From positions 1 through 54,817 of the forward strand of contig JAHFED010000047.1 in NCBI GenBank assembly GCA_023248635.1: DNA of 54,817 nt. Reading direction: 5' to 3'. Below the pieces are notes generated by a model that searched no databases, was not told the origin of the DNA, and was given only the letters and a program-made list of their open reading frames with translations. A program made the translations under genes and the position numbers. Origin of the DNA: Myxococcales bacterium. Its GTDB lineage: Bacteria > Myxococcota > UBA727 > VGSZ01. Shown here piece by piece: positions 36,792 to 45,532 of this stretch; position 1 is the first letter of the stretch, and every line of letters begins with the position of its first letter.

Positions 36792-37865
36792 TCACATTGG
36801 GAAAGCGCAGGCCCGGGTCAGCTCGAGCTTCAAACGGGCACCAGCGGGTGGGGCCGTCGTCGTCGAAGGCAGGCGCAGGGTCAAGCGCCAGCCGCCCACC
36901 AGCGTCTCCACCGCGAGCTCGTGCTCTCGCCCCAAGAACAAGCGCTGCACGACGACGACGTCGACGCCGGCGTCTGCTGGGACCAGCCACTCGGGCCGCA
37001 CGCCGAGCTGCAGCTGCTCGCCACCGGCCAGGGCGGGCCCGTGCAGGCGCGTGCGCGACATGGCCCAACCCGCGACGACGACGTCTGGGCCGGCGGATTG
37101 AGCCGGCAAGAAGGCCATGGGTCCTCCAAAGGACCCGACGAAGGGCGACAGCGGCTGCAGATAGATCTCTTCTGGCGTCCCGCGCTGCGCCAGGCGACCC
37201 CGTTCGAGGACGACGACGGCATCGGCGAGGGCGAAGGCCTCCTGCTGATCATGGGTAACGGCGACGACGGTGGCGCCGGAGCTGCGGGCGATGGCGGCGA
37301 GCTCGGCGCGCATGTCCTCCCGCAGGCGAGCATCAAGGTTGGCCAGGGGTTCGTCGAGCAGCAGCACCGGCGGAGCATGCTCGCCGTCGCCGACCAGGGC
37401 CCGGGCCACGGCCACCCGCTGTTGTTGTCCGCCCGAGAGCTGGTGGGGGGCGCGCTGAGCCAAGTCTTGCAGCCGCACCCGTTGTAAGGCTCTGAAGGCC
37501 TGCTCGACGACGACGGCCTTGCTCTTGCCTCGGCTGCGGCCGCGCAGGGTGAGCGGATAGGCCACGTTTTCGAGCACGGTCTTGTGTGGCCACAGGGCGT
37601 AACTTTGAAAGACCATCCCCAGCCCGCGCTCCTCGGGAGGCACGAAGACGCCGGCGCCAGCGTCGTCGACGACGCGGTTGCCGAGGCTGATGGCGCCCGC
37701 GCTGCAGCGTTCGAGACCAGCGATCATGCGCAGGGTCGTCGTCTTGCCGCAGCCCGACGGACCCAGCAGGGCAGTGACCTGACCGGCGGGCAAGACCAAG
37801 GACAAGTCAACGACGACGTCGACGTCGCCGTAGCGCTTGTGCACGGAGCGCAATTCGATCTGCAT
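36792..37865 (-). CDS. ABC transporter ATP-binding protein, PotA/FbpC type
   Basis: Import-type ABC ATPase of 357 residues. Walker A GPSGCGKTT at 35-43, Q-loop FQSYALWPH, signature LSGGQQQR at 143-150, Walker B LLLDEP with DEP at 171-173, D-loop LANLD, H-loop VTHDQQEA. The tail (about 240-357) has TOBE-like sequence (LGVRPEWL). This class drives uptake of sugars, polyamines or iron via permease and binding-protein partners; none is adjacent, so it is an orphan that must pair with a system encoded elsewhere. It is separated by 74 nt from the FG-GAP lipoprotein gene downstream. Confidence 0.94.
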   Translation of the reverse strand: MQIELRSVHKRYGDVDVVVDLSLVLPAGQVTALLGPSGCGKTTTLRMIAGLERCSAGAISLGNRVVDDAGAGVFVPPEERGLGMVFQSYALWPHKTVLENVAYPLTLRGRSRGKSKAVVVEQAFRALQRVRLQDLAQRAPHQLSGGQQQRVAVARALVGDGEHAPPVLLLDEPLANLDARLREDMRAELAAIARSSGATVVAVTHDQQEAFALADAVVVLERGRLAQRGTPEEIYLQPLSPFVGSFGGPMAFLPAQSAGPDVVVAGWAMSRTRLHGPALAGGEQLQLGVRPEWLVPADAGVDVVVVQRLFLGREHELAVETLVGGWRLTLRLPSTTTAPPAGARLKLELTRACAFPM

Positions 37866-37998
37866 CGCGGAGGACTAGCGGTTTTTGCGAGCGCGCGCGG
37901 CGGGGTGGCAGGTGGGGTCAGTGCCTCACCTCATCGACGACGTCGCCGCCGCCGTCGAAGGCGACGAGTCGTTGCCGACCATGTCGCCCGAGGCTTCA

Positions 37999-38067
37999 TT
38001 TGCGCCGTGCCAACGGCGCAAAGCAGGAAGCCCTTTGCGCCGTGCCAACGGCGCAAAGCAGGAAGCA
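37999..38067. repeat. Tandem pair of palindromic 35-bp-spaced units
   Basis: Two near-identical units, 37999-38032 and 38034-38067, each holding TTTGCGCCG-TGCCAA-CGGCGCAAA (9-bp perfect stem) followed by GCAGGAAGC. Non-coding, in the divergent gap. Confidence 0.85.
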
Positions 38068-38096
38068 CTTCATCGCCGCCAGGCGATGAACCTGTG

Positions 38097-38126
38097 GACA
38101 ATTCACCGACACGCGAAGCGCTGTCG
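38097..38126 (+). repeat. 30-bp dispersed hairpin repeat, copy 2
   Basis: Second copy of the 26208-26237 repeat with one difference; hairpin core CGACACGCG-AAG-CGCTGTCG. Lies about 180 nt before the cytochrome c start. Confidence 0.7.
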
Positions 38127-38305
38127 CTGAATTCGCTGCGCGAGCCTGTCTGGATTGGGCCTCTGCTTTTCGGCACCTGTGGCACCCTTGCGCCTCGCGT
38201 GATGCTGAACGGAAGGGCTCGAGGGCCGGGCGGAACGCGCGATGGCGCCCCGCCGGCAGAGAACACCACGACGACGACGGCACAGGCGGTGCAGATGCAC
38301 TCGCC

Positions 38306-38731
38306 ATGATCCTTCGGAAGGTTGCCTCCCTCATCGCGCCCACCGCCGCGTTGATCGCCGTGGGTGCGCTGGCCAACGTGCCGCCGCGCAGGGTCCCGCC
38401 GGTGCCCAAGGAGTTCCGCCTGCACGGTGACGCCAGCAAGGGGCAAGCTGTCTACGTCTCCAGCTGCGCCTCCTGTCACGGAAAAAAAGGCGACGGTCGC
38501 GGCGTCGCCGGACTCGCTCTCGTGCCACCACCAGCGGCCTTCGACGACGCGAAGCGCATGGCCGGCGTCACCGACTGGGAGCTCTTCCTCGCGGTCTTCT
38601 CCGGCGGCCCGAGCGTGGGCCTCGCAGCCACCATGCCGCCGTGGGCGGGCACGCTCACCGAGCAGCAAATCCACGACGTCGTCGCCTTCGTGAAGACGAT
38701 GATGATGAAGCCCAAGCCGAAGGCCCCATGA
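38306..38731 (+). CDS. Exported monoheme cytochrome c
   Basis: Class I c-type cytochrome of 141 residues. A hydrophobic N-terminal segment (about 5-24) acts as signal peptide or anchor. Heme attachment motif CASCH is at 54-58, the likely sixth ligand is Met110 in ATMPPW, and the terminal helix ends in a Lys/Pro-rich tail. It shuttles electrons in the periplasm. It overlaps the next gene by ATGA, and that protein also has a heme motif, so the pair may form a transport route toward the outer membrane (inference). Confidence 0.93.
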   Translation: MILRKVASLIAPTAALIAVGALANVPPRRVPPVPKEFRLHGDASKGQAVYVSSCASCHGKKGDGRGVAGLALVPPPAAFDDAKRMAGVTDWELFLAVFSGGPSVGLAATMPPWAGTLTEQQIHDVVAFVKTMMMKPKPKAP

Positions 38732-39894
38732 AGCTCTCACCCGCCGTTGGCATCGCTGTTTTCGCCTGCACGCTCTGCAACTCCGCGCGCGCGATCCCTG
38801 CGTTTGCCCGCAAATTCAACTTGCCCTGCTCGACGTGCCACATCGCGCCGCCCTATTTGAACCCGACCGGCCGGGCCTTCCTCGAGGCGGGCTACCGGCT
38901 GCCCGACGAAGACGGCAACGTCGACGAAGCGATGCAGCACCACCAGGTGATCAACGACAATCTCGTGCTGGAAAAGATGTTGCCCTGGGCAGCACGGGTG
39001 CGTTCGGTGGCCATCGACAAACAGACCGACAGTGCCGCGCAGATCCAGCCCCTGGCAGAGCTCGAGTTTTCGACGATGGGAAATTTCTACCGGACCGGCT
39101 CCTTCCACCTCGCGGCCGGTGGCGAATTCGACGAGGGCTTCGCCTTCGGCGGCGACGGCTTCATTGGCATCCACCCCTCGCGCTGGTTCAACGTCGTCGG
39201 CGGCTTTGGCTCGGCGATGTCGGCTGACCCCTACAACACCTTTCGCACCGAGGACCACGGCCTCACGGTCAAGACCAAAGCCGCCTTTACCGAGGGACAT
39301 CAGTCCGCCGTCGCCGTCGTCGACGATGCCAGCTTCGTCACCGCCTACGGTCGCGCCGGCATCCTCTTTTACAGCGGTGGCATCGCGCTGACGCCGGGTG
39401 AGCTGGACCCCGAGCACCCCGGCGTCGTGATGGCACGGGTCGCTGTCGACGCCGTCGACGGCTTGACCATCGGAGCCTTCGGCCTGGGAGGGCGCCGCGC
39501 CGCCGCCGCCGACGGCGAGGGGCCGGCGGAGGACGCCAGCCTGTGGCGGGCCGGAGCCGACCTGAACGCGACCCTTTTCGACGTCACAGCCAACGTCGTG
39601 TTCGTCGTCTCCGGTGACCAGCTCGAGGGGTCTGCACACGAGATCACCTTCGGCGGCTTCGTTGAGGCGCTCTACGCTTGGCGGTTGGATGGGCGCCCAG
39701 CACTCTTGCCTGTGGCCCGACTCGACTGGGTACAGCGCGACGGCGACAACGTCCTGGGTGGGGTCGTCGACCTATCGAGCTACGTCTTTGAGAACGCGCG
39801 CGTCGGCGCCGAGCTGTCGTACGAGCAGGTGCTGACGACGAGCGACGACGCGGGCGTGGGCCGCGGCTCGGTTTTCCTCGATCTCGTGTTTTGA
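38728..39894 (+). CDS. Outer-membrane barrel-like protein with N-terminal heme motif
   Basis: Protein of 388 residues with a signal peptide (about 1-22), then FNLPCSTCHIAPPYLNP carrying a c-heme motif (C34, C37, H38), and some 300 residues of alternating strands rich in Gly and aromatics (RWFNVVGGFGSAM, GRAGILFYSGG, ENARVGAELSYEQVL) ending in FLDLVF. The terminal Phe is the usual signal for outer-membrane barrel insertion. A small heme-bearing head on a barrel suggests transfer of electrons across or at the outer membrane (inference). It is translationally coupled to the cytochrome c gene. Confidence 0.85.
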   Translation: MKLSPAVGIAVFACTLCNSARAIPAFARKFNLPCSTCHIAPPYLNPTGRAFLEAGYRLPDEDGNVDEAMQHHQVINDNLVLEKMLPWAARVRSVAIDKQTDSAAQIQPLAELEFSTMGNFYRTGSFHLAAGGEFDEGFAFGGDGFIGIHPSRWFNVVGGFGSAMSADPYNTFRTEDHGLTVKTKAAFTEGHQSAVAVVDDASFVTAYGRAGILFYSGGIALTPGELDPEHPGVVMARVAVDAVDGLTIGAFGLGGRRAAAADGEGPAEDASLWRAGADLNATLFDVTANVVFVVSGDQLEGSAHEITFGGFVEALYAWRLDGRPALLPVARLDWVQRDGDNVLGGVVDLSSYVFENARVGAELSYEQVLTTSDDAGVGRGSVFLDLVF

Positions 39895-40030
39895 TCTCTC
39901 GATGCTCAAGATGCGAGCGCGTCGCCAAGTCCTGTGTGGCCTGGTGTCGGCTGGAATTTGGACGCTGGCCGACCCATATGTTAGAGAGAATCACGCCGGT
40001 TTTACTTGATATTTCAAGGAGTTGACTACG

Positions 40031-43000
40031 GTGTCCTCTGCAGGCGCCCGAGTGTTGTTGCTCTCGCGGCGCGAGGCTTTTCGCGCGCCGTTGCAGCAGG
40101 CCTTCGAGCTCGCGGGCATCGCCGTCGTCGTGGCTGTGGACGTCGACACCGCTGGGCCCGTGTTTGCCGATCTCAAAAGGCCCGTGCCGGTGGGGGTCGT
40201 CGTCGACCTGCTGAGCATCGACAGCGACGCCGCCGGTCTTTGTCTCACGGTGCACGCGCGGCCCGAGGCTGCCAGCACCCCGGTCCTCTTCATCGGCACC
40301 GGACACGAGAGCATTCGTTCGACGGCCGATGCCCTGAGCATGGGCGGTGACGGTTTTTTTTCGCTGCCCGTCGATGCCTCTCGCGTCGTCGCCAAGGTCG
40401 CCAGCTATCTGGGCATCCCCGTGCCTTCTTTGCCCTCGCTCTTGCTGACGGCGAATCCCAAAGGCCCAAACGACGACGACGCTCCTACGCTGAGTCTCAC
40501 GGCCCCCTTGCGCGTGCGCAGCCCGCCGCCGCTGCCGCCCGATGATTTCGCCGACACCACGCCCTATCCCTTCGTGGCCACCACGCCGAGCGCTCTGCCG
40601 TCGTTGTCGGGACCGCTGAGCTCCCTCGGCTCGCGCGAGTCATTTCCGGTGCGATCGACCGAGGCCCCGCCGACGCAGGCCTATCGCTTCGACCCGCGCC
40701 AGCTCGAGGAGGTGCGCACCGACGACGAAAACCGCGCGTTGCTCGAAGTGGAGCAAGAAGCCCGCGAGCGCGAAGCCAAAGCCGAGACGCGCAAGCTGCA
40801 GGCCTTCGACGAGCTGCGCCGCCGACAGGAGGCCAGCCGTGCCACCGCTCTTGCCGCCGAGCGCATTGCCGACGAAGAGCTGCAGGAGCAGCAACGCGCC
40901 CAAAGCGCCGAGGCCGACGAAAGCCGCTTGGAGCGGCTCTTCGCTGCCCGTGCTCCAGAGGGTGCTGCGCCGACAGCCCCCACGCCGGATCGGACCGAGA
41001 TCCTTCGCCGCCCGACCCCACCCACGCCCGCCAGCAGCGAGGACCACCAGGCGGCGCTGCGCCAGTTGGCCGCCAATCTCGAACGCCGCCGCCGTGCCGA
41101 CGAAGCCATCTTTGACGCCGATGCCCAGGATGTGGAGCGCCAGGCCGACGCAGAGCGGCGGGTCGAGGACGAACGCCGTCGTCGGGAAGAGCTGCAGGCC
41201 CACAACCACGCTCTGGCCGAGCGCGAGCGAAATGCCGCCGTCGAGCGGCAGGTCGAGGAAGCCGCAGCCCGTCATCGCGAGGAGCTGGCCGCGACAAAAG
41301 AGCGCCAACGCCAAGCGGCGGCGGAGGAGCAAGCAGCCGAAGCCGAACGTCGTCGAGCGGAGCTGCAGGCTCTGCAACACGCCATCGATGAGCGGGAGCG
41401 CCGCGCCCAGGCCGAGCAGCGGGAGCAGGAGCGTCACGCCGAAGAAGCCAGGCAGACCGAGGAGCTCGAACGTCGTCGTCGCGCCACCCAGGCCGCCGCC
41501 CTCGAGGAGGCCGCGCGCCAGGCCGAAGAGGCCCGGGTGCAAGAGCTCGAAGCCCGTCGTCGCCAATTGGAGGAGGAAGGCGAACGCTTCGTTGTCGAGC
41601 AGCAGGCGCAGCGGGCCAGCGAAGAGGCCCGGCTGCAGGAAGTCCGCCGACGACGGGAGGAGGCCGAGCTTGAGGCCCGCCTCTTCAACGAGCAGCGCGA
41701 CCAGCGCTTGGCCGAGGAAGCCGCCGAGCTCGAATTCCTCAGCCTCCGTCGTGCCGAGCAGGAAGCCGAGCTGCGCCGCGTACAGGAGGTGCAAGCCCAG
41801 CGACAGGCGGAGGAAGAGCGCGCGCTCCAAGAAGCCCAAGAGCGCCGTCGGATCGTCGCCGAGCAGGAGGCGCGCGAGGACGAGGAGCGTCGCGCGCGCA
41901 TCGCTGCCGAAGAAGCACGGCTGCGCAGCCTCGCTTTGGAGCGCGAGCGTTTGGCCGCCGAGCGCGATCAGGTGACGTCGACGTTGCAGGCCCATGAGGG
42001 GCAAGAGCGCCTGCGTTTGGCGGAGCTCGAGATCGCGCGCCGCCACTCCGAAGAGGCCTTCGCCCAGGCCCGGGCGGCGACGGCTGCGCTCATCGACAGT
42101 GAAGAGAGCCGACTGCAGGCTCTGCGCAAAGAGCGCACCGACAAAGAGAGGGACGCGCAAGCCCTCATCGACGAACAACGGCGCCGGGGGCAAGAAGAGC
42201 AGCAACGGCTCGAGGAGCTGATCCGCGAAAAGCGGCAACTCGAGCAACGCGCCGTCGAGTTGGCCAAGCAAAACGCCGACCGCGAAATGCTGGCGCGCGC
42301 GCGTCTCGCCGAGCTCGAGATCAGCCGCTTGCGCGCCGAAGAAGACTTCGCCCGCGTACAACAGGAGCAGCAGCGAAGAGAGGCCGCCGCCGCCGCCGCC
42401 GTCGCCCACGCCGCCGAGGAGCAACGCCAGCTCGAAACGCAGCTGCAGGCGCGCAGCCTGGCCCTGGCCGAGGCCGTCGCCGCCGAAGAGGCACGCCTGC
42501 GCGCGCTGGTGTTCGAGCGCCAACGTCGCGACGAAGAAGGCCGGCGCGCGGAGATCGAAAGCCAGCGACGCTTGCAGCAGGAAGAAGAGCGACTGCAGCG
42601 ACTGGTCGAACGCTCTGAAGCCGAACGCCGCGCCGCCGCCATCGACGCCGTCCGACTCGAGCAAGAGCGCGCCGACCGCGCAGCCGAAGCTGAGGCCCGC
42701 CTGCAAGAGTTGGCAGAACAAGCGCGGCGCGAGGCCGAGCAATTGGCCAGCCTTCGGGCCGACGAAGAAGTCGCGCGGGCGGCCCTGCAGGAGAGCCGCT
42801 CCCGCGCACGCTTGGCCTTCGTCTCGGGGCGCTTCGATGCCGTGCCCGGGGGCATCGCGCTTCTCGCCGACGATGTGGGCAGCGAACCCCGGGCGGTCGG
42901 TGACGGTGTGGGAATGCCCTTGGGCGGGCCCTTGCGCGACGTCGACGTCGAACCCGCCGAGGCACCTCCTCCGCTCCCCTTTGTCGCGCTGGAGCCCGCA

Positions 43001-44059
43001 GAGGGGCGCTTCGACGACGGCGAGCTGCCGGCCTTGCTGTGGTCGGCGTCTTTGCTGGGCGTCACGGGCGCCATCGACCTGAGCGATGAGAGCGGCGGCG
43101 TGCGCCGTCTCTTTCTCGAGGAGGGCGAGCCGGTGTTCATGACGTCGTCGATGGCGGCCGACCGGCCAGAGGAGATCCTCTTGCGCGGCGGGTTGGTGAC
43201 CGCCGCTCGTCATGCCCGGTTGCGCGCGGCGCCGTCGACGTCGGGTCGGCGGATGTGTGCCCAGCTCGTCGACGACGGTGTGCTCAAGCTCGACGAGCTC
43301 TTCGCCGCCGTGCGCGGGGTGCTGACCGAGCAGGTGTTGGCGCTGCTGGAGTGGAGCCGGGGCACCTTCCGTTTCGTTCAGGAGCGCGCCTTTGCCGCCG
43401 ATCGGGTGCGCTTGTCTCACGCGCTGCCGGCCCTCATCGCCGAGGGCGTGCGCCGCAAATTCGACGAGGAGCGCCTGTGGGCTGTGCTGGGGGGACCGCA
43501 GACCCTGCTCGGTCCGCAGACCCGGGCGCCGGGGGGCGTGTTGCCGCCGCTGTCGGCGGAGGAGACGCTGGCTTTGGCTCGCCTCGATGGCACGCGGGCC
43601 CTTGACGACGTCATCCTCGAGAGCGGGCTGCATCCCCACGTGGTGCTGCGGGCGGCCCTGATCGGTGTGACGACGGGGGCGGTGCGGGTGCTGGCGCGCG
43701 GCCTGCCCCGTGGCCCGGCGGAGATCGTGGCCCGTCGAGAGCGCAGCGTGTCCATCGACCGGGCCCGGGTCGTTGACCGGCTCGCGCTGGGGCGGCACGG
43801 CGATTACTTCACTTTCCTGGGCGTCGACGTCGAGGCCACTCCCTTCGAGGTGCACCGCGCGGCCCAGCGCCTGCGCGAGCGGTTCGCGCCCGCCCGCTAC
43901 AACGACAGCGCCTTTGCCGACCTGCGGGCGGCCTTGCAGGAGATCATCGACGTCGTCGGCGACGCCGAAGCGGTGCTGGCCGAACCTGGGCTGCGCGATT
44001 CCTATCGCCAGAACCTGCGGCAGTCGGCGACCGTGCTGCCCCTGCGCCAGCGCGGGTGA
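40031..44059 (+). CDS. AglZ-like giant: pseudo-receiver, coiled coil, PATAN region, J-like end
   Basis: Protein of 1342 residues. Residues 2-125 form a receiver-like domain: the Asp position is kept (VVVDLL) and TPVLFIGTG fits the switch strand, but the conserved Lys is replaced (FFSLPVD), so it is probably a pseudo-receiver. A Pro-rich spacer leads to a huge Glu/Arg/Ala/Gln coiled coil (about 226-923). Next is a DUF4388/PATAN-type region (about 995-1230; LPALLWSASLLGVTG, RRLFLEEGEPVF). The end (about 1256-1330) resembles a J-domain (YFTFLGVDVEATPFEVHRAA) without an HPD. AAGGAG lies 9 nt before GTG 40031, preferred over TTG 40022. Receiver plus coiled coil recalls AglZ/FrzS motility scaffolds. 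Confidence 0.85.
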   Translation: MSSAGARVLLLSRREAFRAPLQQAFELAGIAVVVAVDVDTAGPVFADLKRPVPVGVVVDLLSIDSDAAGLCLTVHARPEAASTPVLFIGTGHESIRSTADALSMGGDGFFSLPVDASRVVAKVASYLGIPVPSLPSLLLTANPKGPNDDDAPTLSLTAPLRVRSPPPLPPDDFADTTPYPFVATTPSALPSLSGPLSSLGSRESFPVRSTEAPPTQAYRFDPRQLEEVRTDDENRALLEVEQEAREREAKAETRKLQAFDELRRRQEASRATALAAERIADEELQEQQRAQSAEADESRLERLFAARAPEGAAPTAPTPDRTEILRRPTPPTPASSEDHQAALRQLAANLERRRRADEAIFDADAQDVERQADAERRVEDERRRREELQAHNHALAERERNAAVERQVEEAAARHREELAATKERQRQAAAEEQAAEAERRRAELQALQHAIDERERRAQAEQREQERHAEEARQTEELERRRRATQAAALEEAARQAEEARVQELEARRRQLEEEGERFVVEQQAQRASEEARLQEVRRRREEAELEARLFNEQRDQRLAEEAAELEFLSLRRAEQEAELRRVQEVQAQRQAEEERALQEAQERRRIVAEQEAREDEERRARIAAEEARLRSLALERERLAAERDQVTSTLQAHEGQERLRLAELEIARRHSEEAFAQARAATAALIDSEESRLQALRKERTDKERDAQALIDEQRRRGQEEQQRLEELIREKRQLEQRAVELAKQNADREMLARARLAELEISRLRAEEDFARVQQEQQRREAAAAAAVAHAAEEQRQLETQLQARSLALAEAVAAEEARLRALVFERQRRDEEGRRAEIESQRRLQQEEERLQRLVERSEAERRAAAIDAVRLEQERADRAAEAEARLQELAEQARREAEQLASLRADEEVARAALQESRSRARLAFVSGRFDAVPGGIALLADDVGSEPRAVGDGVGMPLGGPLRDVDVEPAEAPPPLPFVALEPAEGRFDDGELPALLWSASLLGVTGAIDLSDESGGVRRLFLEEGEPVFMTSSMAADRPEEILLRGGLVTAARHARLRAAPSTSGRRMCAQLVDDGVLKLDELFAAVRGVLTEQVLALLEWSRGTFRFVQERAFAADRVRLSHALPALIAEGVRRKFDEERLWAVLGGPQTLLGPQTRAPGGVLPPLSAEETLALARLDGTRALDDVILESGLHPHVVLRAALIGVTTGAVRVLARGLPRGPAEIVARRERSVSIDRARVVDRLALGRHGDYFTFLGVDVEATPFEVHRAAQRLRERFAPARYNDSAFADLRAALQEIIDVVGDAEAVLAEPGLRDSYRQNLRQSATVLPLRQRG

Positions 44060-44065
44060 GGTTCA

Positions 44066-44230
44066 GATGTTCAAGACGCTGGCGCGTCGTGAAGGTCAGA
44101 TGTTCAAGACGCTGGCGCGTCTTGAAGGTCAGATGTTCAAGACGCTGGCGCGTCTTGAAGGTCAGATGTTCAAGACGCTGGCGCGTCTTGAAGGTCAGAT
44201 GTTCAAGACGCTGGCGCGTCTTGAAGGTCA
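44066..44230. repeat. Array of five 33-bp units with a perfect hairpin
   Basis: Five head-to-tail copies, each with TTCAAGACGC-TGGC-GCGTCTTGAA (10-bp stem, 4-nt loop) starting at 44070, 44103, 44136, 44169 and 44202. Units are identical apart from one base in copy 1 (GTCGTGAA). It starts 7 nt after the AglZ-like stop and ends in the stop region of the convergent lipoprotein gene. No spacers, so not CRISPR; it may terminate both transcripts. Related copies are at 23.5 and 31.7 kb. Confidence 0.95.
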
Positions 44231-45313
44231 GTCAACCTCTGGACACTGGTCGGGGCTGCCGACGTGGAATTGCTGATCCTTGTTGATCGGACAGTTGGCG
44301 CCGTTGAGGGGTTCGGGGGGCAAGAAGGAGGAGCAGAACAGCGTTCCTGTGACCCGACCGGAGCCGCAGTGGTCGCCCTCTTGGAAATAGACCGAGGAGC
44401 TTCCGCTGGTGTTGGCCACACAGCCGCGGTCGTCGCCGCCTTGCAGGTGGATGTCGCAGCCGACCGGGAAAGGGGCTGAGGCGGGACAGCTCGCCGTGAC
44501 GCAGTCGCCGTCGACCAAGAGGTTCAAGGTGATGGGATCGCAGCTGTTGTCGATGCCATCGCAGTTTTCGTCGACGCCGTTTTCGCAGACTTCGGCTCTG
44601 GGGGTGCAGGCTGGCGGCGGCTCCTCGGGTGGCGGCGGCGGCTCCTCGGGCGGCGGCTCCTCGGGCGGCGGCTCCTCGGGCGGCGGGACCGGCGGCGGGA
44701 CCGGCGGCACCTCGGGGAGCTCGCAGGTGAGCGACGCCGGGACGAAGGTGGTTTGTCCGGTGGTGACGATCAGCGCGAAGTCTCGGGCGAAGGCGCTGCT
44801 GCGCACCTCGAGCACGCGCTCGCCCGCCGGCACGTCGCTCAAGCGGAACGTGCCATCGGCGTTCGTGCGGCCTTGGCGTGCCGTCTCGGTGCCATCGGCG
44901 TTGTCGACAAAGACCGAGACCAGAGCGTCGTTCAATGGAGCGCCGTCGAGGCCGCACAGCTGACCCTCGATGGTGCCGACCGCGGCCGGCACCAGACGAC
45001 AGGCTTCGTCGACGACGACGGTGCTGACGCCGCTCTCCACCACGGCTGGGAAACGACGGGCAGCGGCAGCTACGCCCACCACCACAACGTCATCGCCGGG
45101 GCTTACGACGCCAAAGGTGTAGCGCCCTTCGCCGTCGGTGCCGACGACCGCGCCGTCGTTTTCCAAGCGCACTGCAACGTTGGCCAGTGGGGCGCCAGTC
45201 ACTGCATCGCAGACCTGGCCGTCGATGCGTCCTGGGACCACGCCCAGCGGGTCGTCACATTGGCAGGCCGAAAGGAGCGACAAGACGGCAGAGACGACGA
45301 AGAAGCAGCGCAT
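44228..45313 (-). CDS. Lipoprotein with carboxypeptidase-regulatory-like domains
   Basis: Lipoprotein of 361 residues; lipobox LLSAC gives Cys17. Two CarboxypepD_reg-like beta-sandwich modules follow (about 30-110 with GQVCDAVTGAPLANVAV and TDGEGRYTF; about 113-195 with GQLCGLDGAPLNDALV and TNADGTFRLSDVPAG). A Pro-Glu-Glu linker (about 200-238) leads to a Cys-rich end including ENGVDENCDGIDNSCD, an acidic metal-binding motif often seen in myxobacterial surface proteins. Likely anchored in the outer membrane; no enzymatic role is apparent. The stop overlaps the edge of the 33-bp array, which separates it from the convergent AglZ-like gene. Confidence 0.86.
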   Translation of the reverse strand: MRCFFVVSAVLSLLSACQCDDPLGVVPGRIDGQVCDAVTGAPLANVAVRLENDGAVVGTDGEGRYTFGVVSPGDDVVVVGVAAAARRFPAVVESGVSTVVVDEACRLVPAAVGTIEGQLCGLDGAPLNDALVSVFVDNADGTETARQGRTNADGTFRLSDVPAGERVLEVRSSAFARDFALIVTTGQTTFVPASLTCELPEVPPVPPPVPPPEEPPPEEPPPEEPPPPPEEPPPACTPRAEVCENGVDENCDGIDNSCDPITLNLLVDGDCVTASCPASAPFPVGCDIHLQGGDDRGCVANTSGSSSVYFQEGDHCGSGRVTGTLFCSSFLPPEPLNGANCPINKDQQFHVGSPDQCPEVD

Positions 45314-45532
45314 GACCCTTGTTTCGGTCCGATCCCGTCATCGGCCGCGCTTTGGTCGCCGGCTCCGTCGTTTGGGGGACGGACCTGCGTCCGCAACTCG
45401 CTCGTGGTGGTGGCTGATCCCCGCGGCACCGGCGCTCGGGCAAAGGGTCGACGTCGTCGCCGAAAACGGCCCTGACCCCGGTCCGATACTCCCAGTGCTC
45501 GCAAGATCCACCATCCTGAATTGGAGTGCCCC
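45314..45532. promoter_or_regulatory. Divergent gap between lipoprotein and EF-hand genes
   Basis: The 219-nt region must hold promoters for both divergent genes. A GGAG at 45523-45526 serves the EF-hand start. No clear -10/-35 pair or operator is seen, and no gene. Confidence 0.3.

Larger units (their letters stand above)
37866..38305. other. Divergent intergenic region rich in short palindromes, 440 bp
   Basis: Lies between the ABC ATPase and cytochrome genes. It contains a tandem pair of 34-bp units (37999-38067) and a 30-bp hairpin repeat (38097-38126), listed separately. No gene is convincing; the open frames across it show no protein family. It should hold the promoters of both flanking genes but I cannot locate them. 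Confidence 0.6.

Noticed and set aside
37584-38309. Plus-strand open frame crossing the ABC gene start and the 440-bp gap
   Set aside because: It is made of antisense ABC sequence and repeat-derived peptide with no family resemblance.
44066-44230. 33-bp tandem array considered as CRISPR or as a repeat peptide (MFKTLARLEGQ)
   Set aside because: Units are contiguous with no spacers and no cas genes nearby; the peptide frame is only a result of the 33-bp length. The perfect palindrome explains it better.
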